Positions 8,188-17,543 of a DNA stretch of 45,922 bases are shown here, one piece after another. The DNA lies in contig JAQXIQ010000148.1 in the NCBI GenBank assembly GCA_029007865.1, positions 1 to 45,922 of the forward strand, in the 5' to 3' direction. Made by a program: the position numbers and the translations under genes. A model generated the notes under the pieces. The model was not told the DNA's origin. It saw nothing but the letters and a program-made list of their open reading frames with translations, and made no database searches. The stretch's first letter is position 1. The number at the start of each line of letters is the position of its first letter. The DNA comes from Bacillota bacterium. GTDB lineage: Bacteria > Bacillota > Clostridia > Christensenellales > QALW01.

Positions 8188-8457
8188 ACCCTGTTTTTAT
8201 GCTTATACTGGCACAAGACGCACATACATCTGTCTGCGGTGCTTATCATGATAAATACGCCATCGTCTTACGGATTCCGAGGGAATTCCTCTGAAAATCA
8301 TTGTTTTTTGCCGATAATATGATATACTGTATGTATGGTATATAATTACCATCAGATATGTATCATGCAAAACTCTGGACTTCACGCTTTTGAATACTAC
8401 TGACGGAATTAAAAAGCAAAAACCGTTCAAAAGCATATTTCTATTCCAAAAGCAACC
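8188..8457. other. AT-rich intergenic region
   Basis: I see no gene here. TATACT near 8322, 16 nt downstream of TTGTTT, could be the promoter of the NERD gene. The composition becomes markedly AT-richer than in spoIIE. Confidence 0.4.
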
Positions 8458-9057
8458 ATGAGGCGGCCTATGATTGTAATAATCGTCATAATTGCAATTA
8501 TCATTATAATAATTGCCGCAGTATTTCTGAATAGCGAGCCGCCTGAAAGGAAATGCGGCCGCTTGGGGGAGGAGTATGCCGCACGAATGATAGAAAGCAT
8601 TTTGAACGGCAAAGATCATCTTTTATCCAATATTACTGTCTCTTTTGATCAAAAAAACACAGAGCTTGATAATGTCATTGTCAATGAATACGGCATTTTT
8701 ATTATTGAAGTTAAGAATTATAACGGACAGCTTGTAGGTTCTGTTGGCGATTATGAATGGCAAAAATATCATACTACCGACGCCGGAAACACTTATGTCA
8801 AAACGGTAAAAAATCCTATAAAACAAGTAAAGCGACAGATATACATACTGTCTAACTATCTGAAACAGCACAATATAAATGTTTGGATCAACGGATATGT
8901 GCTATTGCTGCACAATAACAGCCCGGTTGACAGTGAATTTATCCTTGCAGATGTCAGTGATATCGACCGGGTGATACATACGCAAAAAGTATTGCTTGAT
9001 TGCCGCACCGTTGAATCCATTATCGGGTTGCTGTCAAAAAGCCGCAACACGTTATAA
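8458..9057 (+). CDS. Membrane-anchored NERD-domain protein
   Basis: The 199-residue protein starts with a single strongly hydrophobic helix (MIVIIVIIAIIIIIIAAVFL, residues 5-24). A NERD (nuclease-related) domain follows at about 35-160. Its recognisable features are the GEEYAARM helix, the ELDNVIVNEYGIFIIEVKNY segment with the D-(x)n-ExK nuclease-type core, and downstream helices. NERD is distantly related to restriction-type endonucleases; the acidic and lysine residues are present, so nuclease activity is possible but unproven. The gene is AT-rich and unlike its neighbours in codon use, which suggests recent transfer. No strong ribosome binding site precedes the ATG. Confidence 0.85.
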   Translation: MRRPMIVIIVIIAIIIIIIAAVFLNSEPPERKCGRLGEEYAARMIESILNGKDHLLSNITVSFDQKNTELDNVIVNEYGIFIIEVKNYNGQLVGSVGDYEWQKYHTTDAGNTYVKTVKNPIKQVKRQIYILSNYLKQHNINVWINGYVLLLHNNSPVDSEFILADVSDIDRVIHTQKVLLDCRTVESIIGLLSKSRNTL

Positions 9058-9189
9058 GCCCTTGCCTGATCCATTGCCGGGAATCTACAGGTTATATAAG
9101 AAACCTCACAGATAATACTTTTGGGTCTTGACTTTATATTCGCTAACGCTTACAATAGCTGCGTATTACAAAAGTCGGCACAGCCGTTT

Positions 9190-10011
9190 ATGGCTTTTTT
9201 TGCGGCTGCGCTCAGGAAAGGAAAAACCGAATTGTATCCGGGATTTGCATCTCTTTCGTTTTTCGCCGCTCCGTGTGCCGCTCCCGCGGCCGGACTTTAC
9301 TCACCGGCGCACATAATAATGCTGCTCATTGCCGCCTGCTGTGTGGCCGCGGCGCTTTATTTTACGGCGCGCATACCGGCAGATAAAGCGTCTTTTATCA
9401 TGCGGCGCATAATACGCTGCCTGACCGCTGTGCTCTGGGTGCTGGAAATATGCAAAATAGTGTTTAATATTATAATAGGAAATGCCGATAATCCCAACTC
9501 ATACATACCGCTTTATTTTTGCAGCATTGTACTGTATGCCGGCCTTATGAGCAGTTTGGGCCGCGGCAAGCTGCAGCGTGCCGGCGATGTTTTCCTGGCA
9601 ACCGGTTCTGTAGTGGGCGGACTTGTTTTTTTAATTGTCCCTCTTACATCGCTTACCATTTACCCCGCAATTCACTTTATATCCTTTCACAGCTTTATGC
9701 TGCACTCGGTTATGGTTTATATGGGGCTGGCGCTGCTTATTACAGGCAGCATACGGCTTGGCCTGCGGGATATTATCGGATATGCCGCAACGGTACTTAT
9801 CGTATGCGCTGCAGCCCTGGTTATAAACCTGTGCTGCGATTCCAACCTGATGTTTATATCGCAAAACTATCCGTCCTCTCCGATAGAACTGATATATAAT
9901 CTGTTCCCGGGAGTATGGTTTACGGTAGTAATGATTCTGGGGCAATGCACTCTTCCGTTTATCGCGGTATACCTGCTTCTGCCCTCCCGCTGCAAGGAAC
10001 GCTCCCGCTGA
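9190..10011 (+). CDS. YwaF/TMEM164-like integral membrane protein
   Basis: This protein of about 273 residues has around seven hydrophobic segments and resembles the YwaF (TIGR02206/TMEM164) family. The cue is the conserved third-helix region with polar residues in a hydrophobic context (SYIPLYFCSIVLYAGLMSS) and a later helix with paired histidines (YPAIHFISFHSFMLHSVMV). Function of the bacterial family is unknown. I prefer ATG 9190; the frame is open back to a TTG at 9121, but neither has a clear ribosome binding site, so the N-terminus is uncertain. It ends 64 bp from the convergent glycosidase gene. Confidence 0.65.
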   Translation: MAFFAAALRKGKTELYPGFASLSFFAAPCAAPAAGLYSPAHIIMLLIAACCVAAALYFTARIPADKASFIMRRIIRCLTAVLWVLEICKIVFNIIIGNADNPNSYIPLYFCSIVLYAGLMSSLGRGKLQRAGDVFLATGSVVGGLVFLIVPLTSLTIYPAIHFISFHSFMLHSVMVYMGLALLITGSIRLGLRDIIGYAATVLIVCAAALVINLCCDSNLMFISQNYPSSPIELIYNLFPGVWFTVVMILGQCTLPFIAVYLLLPSRCKERSR

Positions 10012-10075
10012 GCGCGGCTTCGCTTCTTCTCCCGCTCGCCTCATTGCCTGTCCGTCCTGCATTTTACCGCTAAGT

Positions 10076-12100
10076 TCACTGTTTTTTTACGGTATCTATA
10101 TAAACGCAGGCGGGAGAACCGCACATACCGTCCGCCGATAGGCGCACATACAGTTCCGCCCCATGAAGCTCTCCGTATGCGGTTACGGTAAGCGGAATAA
10201 CCTTTTCCTCACCCGGTGCCAGTACCACCGCATCAGCGACGGAAACGGAAATCCCCTCCGGCGCATTTATATCCGGATGCGCGCAGACCGTTTGCGAAGT
10301 GAAATTGCAGCATCCGAGCATGATTTCGGTGCTCCGGCCGCTTTCCAGCCGGTAACCCGTAGTGATGAGCTCTCCCTCGCCCTTTTTCGGGTCGGGAAAG
10401 AACGGAAATGTATCGGGCGGAAACACCGGTCTGACAAAAAGCCGGCACGGCAGAGGCAAGCTATGTGCGCAGGCGCGCCGCACCTTGGCGGCGTCACGGT
10501 TATAAAGCTGCTTTGGAATGCGGTTAAAGTGCACGAAGACCGGAGCCGCGCCTATATTGATGCTGAGTCCGTCCCTCCCGGGGCAAAGACATTTTTCTCC
10601 GCCGTTCATATCTGCCACAACTACAGGAAGCCGCACCGGAAGCTGCACGCTCACCGGCTCGTCGTTCCAGAGCATAAGCACCTCGTCCCCGCCGGTATCG
10701 AAGGCCACTCCCCTGACAGGGAGGGTTGTGCTTCCCAGAGCCTCTCCCTTTCCAAGCTGCGCGCATACCGCGCAAAGCGATATAAACGCCGGAAGCGGCT
10801 CATGCCCGGAGGTAAACATTCCGAACTCGGCATTGCACTCGCCGTACGCCGGGAGCATGAAGTGAAAGGTTCTCTCCACGCCGCAGAACGGGACAAGCGC
10901 CGACGCAGCGGACAGGTAAGCGGCATGCTGATACCATTGCGTCATCCTGTCATAGCCATCCGGATTTGTGATTATCGTGCCTGTCTCGGTAAGCCATGCC
11001 GCTTTGCCGCCCCATTTTTCGGCATTAAGCATGTGCTCTGACAGCACCGGCATATCCGGGGCGGGCACAGAATCTTTATCCGGGAAAACATAAGTGTGGA
11101 AATTGTACGCATCCGTATAATCCATTACGCCGTTTTTCATCATCCACGGCCCGTAAACGGAAAATTCCGGCGCGCGCGCATAGGCACCCGGCAATATCAG
11201 GGCCTCTGTACCGCTGTCCTTAAGCCCTATGGCAAAGGCCTTCATAAAGGCTGCGTATTCATCCGGCGTACCGCAGGAGAAATGGGTGACATCCTGCTCG
11301 TTCCATATCTCCCAGGCATCCACCGCTCCATCAAAATGCCTGCCTATTTCCCGGGCAAAGCTCCTGACGGCGCTCATGGAACTTACCGCAAGTCCGTCGC
11401 GGCAGCACAGCGCGGCGGGAATATCATGAAAGCAGACGGTAATTTTTATTCCCTCCGCTTTAATATAAGAAAAGGCTTCGTCGTAGTTCTCAAAAAGGTA
11501 TTGTATCCCGTCGTTATATATATCCGAAAGCCTTATTCTCTCCCTTGCCCACTTGACGCCCGACAGTCCAAGCAACCGCGCATAATCCCTCCTGTTTTCC
11601 GATTTTACATGCCATGCGGAGGCATGGTCTACGGCAAAGGGGCTGTCCGCCACTGCACATCTGTCCGTTTTGGCAACTATGCCGAAAAAGCAGCTTAGCG
11701 CATTGCCTTTTATAAAGACCTTACACTCATAATGCCCGGGGCCCATGCCGCATTGAGAAAAATCCAGCCGGAAGCAGTTACAGTCTCTGCTTATCTCCAG
11801 CCTTCCCTTGAATATTTCTCCGCTCAGGGTGTTTTTAATTCCGTATCTGATTTTGCCGTCGTTTACAGGCGCGGTAATGACGAAAACTAACGGTTCGCCC
11901 TCCGAAAATACCGACATATTTGCACAACTGCGCATCCCAAGCACCGCATTGGGCAGATGCTCCTGGTACAGCTTAGGCATGGGAACGCTTATGGGGCGCT
12001 CCTGCACGCTCATTATATTAGCTGCGCCGCTTGGGGCATCCGCCTCCTGCCGCGGTCTGTCTTTGTGCAGGGATACGGGATCAAAACCGCTGTATGACAT
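10076..12100 (-). CDS. Cytoplasmic clan GH-A glycoside hydrolase (GH39-like)
   Basis: The 674-residue protein has a central TIM barrel of the clan GH-A type, which acts by a retaining mechanism. The acid/base glutamate is E268 in DAWEIWNEQD, and the likely nucleophile is E372 in AAWLTETGT, at the strand 4 and 7 positions typical of the clan. An N-terminal beta-rich region (about 50-150) and a C-terminal beta-sandwich (about 480-670) flank it. The motif context is closest to GH39 or related beta-xylosidase-like families, but I cannot assign the substrate. There is no signal peptide, so the enzyme is cytoplasmic. GGAGG precedes the ATG. It lies just downstream of, and on the same strand as, the transporter operon, separated by a terminator, which suggests it works on the imported sugar. 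Confidence 0.8.
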   Translation of the reverse strand: MSYSGFDPVSLHKDRPRQEADAPSGAANIMSVQERPISVPMPKLYQEHLPNAVLGMRSCANMSVFSEGEPLVFVITAPVNDGKIRYGIKNTLSGEIFKGRLEISRDCNCFRLDFSQCGMGPGHYECKVFIKGNALSCFFGIVAKTDRCAVADSPFAVDHASAWHVKSENRRDYARLLGLSGVKWARERIRLSDIYNDGIQYLFENYDEAFSYIKAEGIKITVCFHDIPAALCCRDGLAVSSMSAVRSFAREIGRHFDGAVDAWEIWNEQDVTHFSCGTPDEYAAFMKAFAIGLKDSGTEALILPGAYARAPEFSVYGPWMMKNGVMDYTDAYNFHTYVFPDKDSVPAPDMPVLSEHMLNAEKWGGKAAWLTETGTIITNPDGYDRMTQWYQHAAYLSAASALVPFCGVERTFHFMLPAYGECNAEFGMFTSGHEPLPAFISLCAVCAQLGKGEALGSTTLPVRGVAFDTGGDEVLMLWNDEPVSVQLPVRLPVVVADMNGGEKCLCPGRDGLSINIGAAPVFVHFNRIPKQLYNRDAAKVRRACAHSLPLPCRLFVRPVFPPDTFPFFPDPKKGEGELITTGYRLESGRSTEIMLGCCNFTSQTVCAHPDINAPEGISVSVADAVVLAPGEEKVIPLTVTAYGELHGAELYVRLSADGMCGSPACVYIDTVKKQ

Positions 12101-12407
12101 ATTGTCCTCCGTTTTTGCTCAGGGCGCGCGCAAACCTAATTGCCGCGGCCGGACCGGCGTGCATACATAAAGCATTATTGCCCGCAAATGATAAACAGTC
12201 CTAAAAGCCGCAGAGCAAAAAGCTTACGTCATCCGTTTGCAAGGTATTATCTTTCTTTCAAAGATTATACCGCACCGGCACACATATTTCAATGCTAAAA
12301 ACATTCCTGAATATGTACTTTTTGTATGGTCTTGTGCGTTGCTTCGCAGGCGGCGATATGCCCGGGCGCAGAAAGGCTTGCCGCATGTTTCACGAAATGT
12401 ATACATA
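12101..12407. other. Intergenic region upstream of the glycosidase gene
   Basis: I find no gene here. The stretch must hold the glycosidase promoter; I see no convincing -35/-10 pair. The 12380-12406 part contains the imperfect inverted repeat ATGTTTCACGAAATGTAT. Confidence 0.4.
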
Positions 12408-12437
12408 AAAACGCCGCGCATGCAGCGCGGCGTTTTT
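12408..12437 (-). terminator. Terminator of the transporter operon
   Basis: AAAACGCCGCGC (12408-12419) pairs perfectly with GCGCGGCGTTTT (12425-12436), 18 bp after the last permease gene. On the minus strand a T-run follows. Confidence 0.92.
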
Positions 12438-12454
12438 GCGGCTTGTTATATTGA

Positions 12455-13507
12455 TTAGCCCACCATACCGGAACGCTCAATTGACTGAACGAAGAACCTC
12501 TGGCAGAACACATACAGCACAACCAAGGGCAGTATGTGCATTATCAGCAGGGCTGCGTTATATACCTCGGTCAGAATAGAGTTGTTATCATAACCCAAAA
12601 CCTTCTGCACATAACCTGTAGCAGCGCTTGTTATCTTCATGGACAAAACATCTGCCTGCGGGTACAGTATGGAGAGATACGTCGTATCATTGTACTGCCA
12701 TACAAAGGCAAAGAGGAATACCGTGACCATTATGGGCAATGCACTGGGCAGCATTATCTGCCAGAAGGTGCGGAACGTGCCTGCACCGTCTATATAGGCA
12801 GCTTCCTCCAGCTCTTTGGGCTGATTGCGGAAATACTGACGCAGCATGAATATAAACAGTCCGTTTTTGAACATTACGCAGGTGGCGCTCATGATGATCA
12901 TGATGCTCCAGCCGGTAAGCTTTATTCCTCCGCCGCTCCTGGTGTTGAACATATCCGGAGTTATTGAAAACATCGTCAAAGGATTAAAGTTTGAAAAACG
13001 CATCTTCATGGCATCGGATATAAGCTGAATAGGCACCACAAGGGTGGCGATTACCAGGAAGAATACAAGGCCGTTACCCTTGAAACGGAACCTGGCAAGG
13101 CCGTAAGCCACCAGCGTACACGACGCCATCTGCAGCAGTCCCAGTCCCAAAGAGGACAGTACGGAACCCATAAACAGCTTGGGATACTTTACATAATTCC
13201 ACATGGCGGTGTAGTTTTCCAGCGTCAGACTTCTGGGAATAAAGATAACCGTCTGATCGTAAACGTCCTGAGCCGTTTTAAGCGAAGTGGAGAGCTGCAC
13301 GAGCAGAGGATACAGGATAAGCCAGCACAGTCCTATAAGCAGAACCCCTCTGATTATCCCCCAGATAACGCCCCTGGTCTTTTTTGACTTGAAGAACGCT
13401 TTTACCGCGGCCCAGCCCTTGAGCTTAATTACCTGAAAGGCATCTACCTCTTCGGCGCCGACCTGATTGACCTTTTTTTCAACCTTCTTTTTACTGAAAA
13501 GCCCCAT
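12455..13507 (-). CDS. Carbohydrate ABC permease, MalG type (second pair)
   Basis: This inner-membrane subunit of an ABC sugar importer has about 350 residues. I start it at 13507 (MGLFSKKKVEKK), where AGGAGG sits upstream; the longer frame to 13555 has no such site. A charged cytoplasmic N-terminus of about 50 residues precedes six membrane helices. The EAA loop that contacts the ATPase is visible as EAAYIDGAGTFRTFWQIMLP near residue 245. The protein ends in the VQSIERSGMVG tail typical of MalG-like permeases. It is the last gene of the operon, 4 nt after the partner permease. Confidence 0.93.
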   Translation of the reverse strand: MGLFSKKKVEKKVNQVGAEEVDAFQVIKLKGWAAVKAFFKSKKTRGVIWGIIRGVLLIGLCWLILYPLLVQLSTSLKTAQDVYDQTVIFIPRSLTLENYTAMWNYVKYPKLFMGSVLSSLGLGLLQMASCTLVAYGLARFRFKGNGLVFFLVIATLVVPIQLISDAMKMRFSNFNPLTMFSITPDMFNTRSGGGIKLTGWSIMIIMSATCVMFKNGLFIFMLRQYFRNQPKELEEAAYIDGAGTFRTFWQIMLPSALPIMVTVFLFAFVWQYNDTTYLSILYPQADVLSMKITSAATGYVQKVLGYDNNSILTEVYNAALLIMHILPLVVLYVFCQRFFVQSIERSGMVG

Positions 13508-13511
13508 GTTC

Positions 13512-14741
13512 TCACCTCCTGCTCTTCTTAACGACTTCGTTTTCGTTATAGACAAACCTTGATATTATGGCTGCCACTATCACTATCAGCAATGCAGAGA
13601 CAAGGAAGTACAGCCAGCCCATTGCCATGCGTTCGGAAAGGCTGATGGACGTATTGCTTGCCGAATTGAACAAATAGCTTATCATCGGGTTGTTGGAACC
13701 TGTAAAAACATCGATCATGGTATACATTGTGGCAACCAGTATCATAGGCGATACCATGGGGAAGGTGATCTTCCAGAAAGCTTCCCACTTTGTGGCGCCC
13801 TCCATGTCCGAAGCCTCAAACAGAGAGGGAGATATGGTCTGCAGCGCAGCAAGGAAAATAAGTATCTGCACGCCGGAAAACAGAACTATGTTGGAAAGCT
13901 CGTTAAACGCGCCGGTAACAAAATCCACGAACGGGCTCATAAACTCTATTTCCGATAGAATGTTCTTTATTGATTCCACCATGTCAAGGTCGGTACCGCT
14001 CATGGCACCCGAAACACTGGAGCCGAATCTTGCAACCTCCCAGCTGCCTTCCTTTATCCTGGAAGCCACACCCGTAGCGGTTACAACAGGCATGAAGAAT
14101 ATAACTCTTGCAACAACTCTGCCGCGGAATTTGCTGTTAAGCACATTGGCTATCAGGAAGCTGAATACAAGTATCGCCGGTATATAGATAAGTCTGGGCA
14201 GGGTATTCTGCACGGCGGTAATATAATCACGCTTTTCGGTACATACGGTTTTGTAATTATCCAGTCCCACATAATTCAGCGTATCGCGGGTCTCTATGCT
14301 GGTCACGACCTTGCGCTGGCCGTTTTCCATTTCATAGATGACATTGCCGGAGGCGTCATAAGTTTTCTCGCCGGCATTGTTGAGTTTAAGCACCCAATAC
14401 TCCGGATTTGCGATCAGTCTTTCCGGCTCTCCGTCTTCTTTGTCGGCCGTCTGCATTACATATATCTTATTGCCCTCGGAATCGGTTTTGGGCTGGCCGT
14501 TTTCGTCCAGCTCCAAAACATAGCATTTTTCGCTGGGCTTTGCCGGGTTTACATATTCATACTGAGGCAAAAGCTCCGTGCACTGCGCCGTGCCCTGACT
14601 GTAGATACTGAGCATAAAAGATGTATACAGCGGAGAAAGAACAAAGAACAGGAAGCCCAGAAGAAACGGCAACACGAACAGCCATCCCGACAGGGAACGC
14701 TTTGTCATCAGATCCAGACCTTTTTTGCGCGGTTTGTACAT
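13512..14741 (-). CDS. Carbohydrate ABC permease, MalF/UgpA type, with large external insertion
   Basis: The 409-residue permease has the MalF-type fold with an EAA loop (EASDMEGATKWEAFWKITFP). It is about 100 residues longer than its counterpart at 20984-21934. The extra length is an insertion at about residues 50-150, between the first and second helices, which puts it outside the membrane. It contains two imperfect copies of a 23-residue unit (74-96 and 116-138; shared core V-L-x-L, then G-N-x-I-Y-x-M). The start is 3 nt after the stop of the DUF5696 lipoprotein gene. In MalF the second periplasmic loop contacts the binding protein; by analogy this insertion could dock the lipoprotein. Confidence 0.93.
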   Translation of the reverse strand: MYKPRKKGLDLMTKRSLSGWLFVLPFLLGFLFFVLSPLYTSFMLSIYSQGTAQCTELLPQYEYVNPAKPSEKCYVLELDENGQPKTDSEGNKIYVMQTADKEDGEPERLIANPEYWVLKLNNAGEKTYDASGNVIYEMENGQRKVVTSIETRDTLNYVGLDNYKTVCTEKRDYITAVQNTLPRLIYIPAILVFSFLIANVLNSKFRGRVVARVIFFMPVVTATGVASRIKEGSWEVARFGSSVSGAMSGTDLDMVESIKNILSEIEFMSPFVDFVTGAFNELSNIVLFSGVQILIFLAALQTISPSLFEASDMEGATKWEAFWKITFPMVSPMILVATMYTMIDVFTGSNNPMISYLFNSASNTSISLSERMAMGWLYFLVSALLIVIVAAIISRFVYNENEVVKKSRR

Positions 14742-14744
14742 TTA

Positions 14745-17528
14745 TCAGACCCCCTTAATAACGAGGTAGTCCCTTGCCGGAACAGTATATCCGTCTATTG
14801 AAACGGAAACCTCATCGTAATTGACATACACGATTGTGCCGTCGCTGTACTGCGTGCTGGTAAGAGTCTGGCTTATATTGTCATGCTTGACCATCGTCAA
14901 AGAAGCAGTATGCCCCAGCTCCTCATTGTAGCGGTTATAGAACTTTATGGCGTCATCTATCCATGCCGAATAATTTACCGAATATACATCCTCAAAATAC
15001 ACGTTGTTAATGTCCTTATTGGGAGCATACATCCAACGGTAAGCAATCCCGGCGCCGTACTCGACCGCCTTGAGCATACTTGTTGTGCTGTCACCGGACT
15101 GGTTGATGAACTCACCGGAATACTGTATGTAGCCATGGATAACAAGCTGATAGAACGGAACCGTTTCATCGGCCATATAGAATTCCGAACTCTGATTGGG
15201 CAGCTCGTATATAACATCGGTGCCGGCCAGAGTATACATATTGCCGCCAACCGTAGCTATGCTCACTCCGGCGTCGGAGAACATACCGTAAATATCGGTA
15301 TAAATCTGCTGAACCTCATTACGGTCCACAAGCGCGCCGACATGATAATCCCCGGTAAGCATATTGCCTATGGCTCCCAGCGAAACAGCGCTTATCTTGT
15401 TGCTCTGAAGGTTTTTAAGCAGGCTTTCCGAAACCGACTGAACCTTCTGAGGCTTGGTGATAAATGCCTGGTGCATATAATACTTGGTCTGCATCAGATT
15501 GTACTGATAATACATCGCATTGGAACGGGACAGCATACGCGACGCATCCAGGAATTTCATATAGTCATCAAACAGCTTATCGGTATAAACCAGAAGCACT
15601 TCGCATTCGGGATAGAGCGCTATTCCGTTATCCTGGGCATACTGCTGCAGGTCGCGGTAATCGCCCCAGCCTCCCAGCTCATTAAGCGGTCTGACGGAGC
15701 TGTATACCTGGTTGAGCAGTCCGTTATTGGACCAGCCTCTGTAGCGGACATTGATACCCTTGACACCGCTTTCGGTAAGTTTCTTAAGTATCTCCTGCGC
15801 CTCGTTGTAGGTTGTAAGGCTGTTCAGATAATCGTACTGAATGCCCATAAAGGCGCCGGTATCCGACATCGCCCCGAGCAGCTCCAGGTTAAAGTTAATG
15901 TCGTTTCCGGAGATCTGCCTGTCTTTGAGCAGGCCTTTACTTATCAGATACTCTCTGTAATAAGCCGCCATATCGGCATAATCGAGATCGCCGGGTAATA
16001 TTGTGTACTTAATGGCGATATCGCCGGAATACTTTTTCTCCTGATAGGTCTTAAGAGTGCTGCTTGCACCGAAAAGCGCCATATCGTCAAATTCCGAGAG
16101 ACGGTAGGAAGAATAAGTATAATTCAGGGTGTTGTTCTGTCCTCTGGGAACATCGCTGACGACGCTTGCAACCGCCTCGCCGTCCTCAATGATGGAAAAC
16201 AGCGTACTGTTCTGCTTCTTTATAGCCCATATCGGCAGGTATCCCTGCTCGGAATACTCCGGCTGAGTGGAATAGTCCTTGCCGCGGTCTATGCCGTATA
16301 TCTGAACCTTTAACGGATCGCTTATAGCTATCTTGCCGTTGTTGAAGTTTATCAGCGCTCCGCTTCCGTCGGGAGTAAGCATATAGCCTTTTTCCTGCTG
16401 GTCGGCGCTGCCGAAATACTTGAGCACATCCAGGTATGCAATGCAGTATTTGCTCTCATTGAACATTATCTCGTCATTCTTGATGCACACCTTAAGGCCG
16501 TCTTCCTCAAGAATATAATCAAGAGGAATCATAAACAGGTTGGTGCTGACATCAGCAACATCGTATTCGGAATGCCAGTAGTCGCGAAGCGCCACCATAT
16601 CCGGGAAATCCGGATACTCATCCTTATGGCCCTGGTAATCGTAGCCGAACTGTTCTCCGCCCTCATACCACATCGTAAAGACATTCTTGAACATATTTCC
16701 GTTAACGTCTTTAAGGCTTTGTATGAGAACCGCGACTTCTTCGCCTTCTTCAAGATTTTTCAGCTTGGGAGATATTTTATCGTACTCTTCCTTGGCGGTA
16801 TCGGTTAATTTGTCGTAAGTATCCTTGGTAAAGATCTTGTAAGCGTTTTTGATGGCTGCATAGTTTACGTTATACAGCACGCCCCATTTATCTTTTTTCT
16901 CATCATTGGACAAGCCGTTCAGTTCGTTGTTGTAAAAGGTTGTGGCAAGCTCCAGCATCTCGTCAAAAACCTGCTTGGGCATTATGGTGGGTATTTTGTA
17001 ATCGGTCTGGAAATTTCCGATTACATATTTGACCCTGAGGCCGCCCTCGTCATTATAGGTCAGGTAAAAAGGCATTATTTTGGAGCCCTGCTCGACCGCC
17101 TTTTCATACATTAGGATGCAGTTTGTATAGCTGTTCAGATCCATCTGACTGGAAGAGGTTTTATCGTTATACCTGATCTGTATCTGGCTCATCATTTCGC
17201 CGGCTTTTCCGCTGGCGTCTATAACGCTCTGCGTCGGATTGGAAAACCAGGTTTCTCCGCTGGCCTTGTGAACCAACACTATATCCAGCCGCTGTTTGTT
17301 CAGGTACAGCTCGTAAGAGCTGTTTTCCTGCACAAGATAGTAATCGACGGTGCTGCCGTTGCCCATATCCCGGTGATAAATAATGTCCTCGCTGAGCTTG
17401 TACTCCTCAAGACCGGTATATTTGTCCTCGGGAATGAACCACTCTTCAACGGCCTTTTGTACACAACCGGAGAACATACTCAGCGCCATAAGCAGAACAA
17501 GGGCAATAACCGTAAGTTTTTTTGTCAT
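14745..17528 (-). CDS. DUF5696-type surface lipoprotein
   Basis: This 927-residue lipoprotein starts MTKKLTVIALVLLMALSMF and has a lipobox-like SGC with Cys22 as the lipidation site. From memory it matches proteins annotated DUF5696 in Paenibacillus and Clostridia. The N-terminal half looks beta-rich, with a helical insertion at about 165-270 (DKLTDTAKEEYDKISPKLK). The second half has the alternating strand-helix pattern of a TIM barrel, with strand ends GINVRYRGWSNNG and ALYPECEVLLVY, then SIATVGGNMYTLAG. A beta-rich C-terminus ends in DYLVIKGV. I infer a glycosidase-like or glycan-binding role, since GH101-like enzymes share this order. Catalytic residues are not established. It sits between YIP1 and the second permease pair. 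Confidence 0.8.
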   Translation of the reverse strand: MTKKLTVIALVLLMALSMFSGCVQKAVEEWFIPEDKYTGLEEYKLSEDIIYHRDMGNGSTVDYYLVQENSSYELYLNKQRLDIVLVHKASGETWFSNPTQSVIDASGKAGEMMSQIQIRYNDKTSSSQMDLNSYTNCILMYEKAVEQGSKIMPFYLTYNDEGGLRVKYVIGNFQTDYKIPTIMPKQVFDEMLELATTFYNNELNGLSNDEKKDKWGVLYNVNYAAIKNAYKIFTKDTYDKLTDTAKEEYDKISPKLKNLEEGEEVAVLIQSLKDVNGNMFKNVFTMWYEGGEQFGYDYQGHKDEYPDFPDMVALRDYWHSEYDVADVSTNLFMIPLDYILEEDGLKVCIKNDEIMFNESKYCIAYLDVLKYFGSADQQEKGYMLTPDGSGALINFNNGKIAISDPLKVQIYGIDRGKDYSTQPEYSEQGYLPIWAIKKQNSTLFSIIEDGEAVASVVSDVPRGQNNTLNYTYSSYRLSEFDDMALFGASSTLKTYQEKKYSGDIAIKYTILPGDLDYADMAAYYREYLISKGLLKDRQISGNDINFNLELLGAMSDTGAFMGIQYDYLNSLTTYNEAQEILKKLTESGVKGINVRYRGWSNNGLLNQVYSSVRPLNELGGWGDYRDLQQYAQDNGIALYPECEVLLVYTDKLFDDYMKFLDASRMLSRSNAMYYQYNLMQTKYYMHQAFITKPQKVQSVSESLLKNLQSNKISAVSLGAIGNMLTGDYHVGALVDRNEVQQIYTDIYGMFSDAGVSIATVGGNMYTLAGTDVIYELPNQSSEFYMADETVPFYQLVIHGYIQYSGEFINQSGDSTTSMLKAVEYGAGIAYRWMYAPNKDINNVYFEDVYSVNYSAWIDDAIKFYNRYNEELGHTASLTMVKHDNISQTLTSTQYSDGTIVYVNYDEVSVSIDGYTVPARDYLVIKGV

Positions 17529-17543
17529 CTCATTTCCCTCCTG

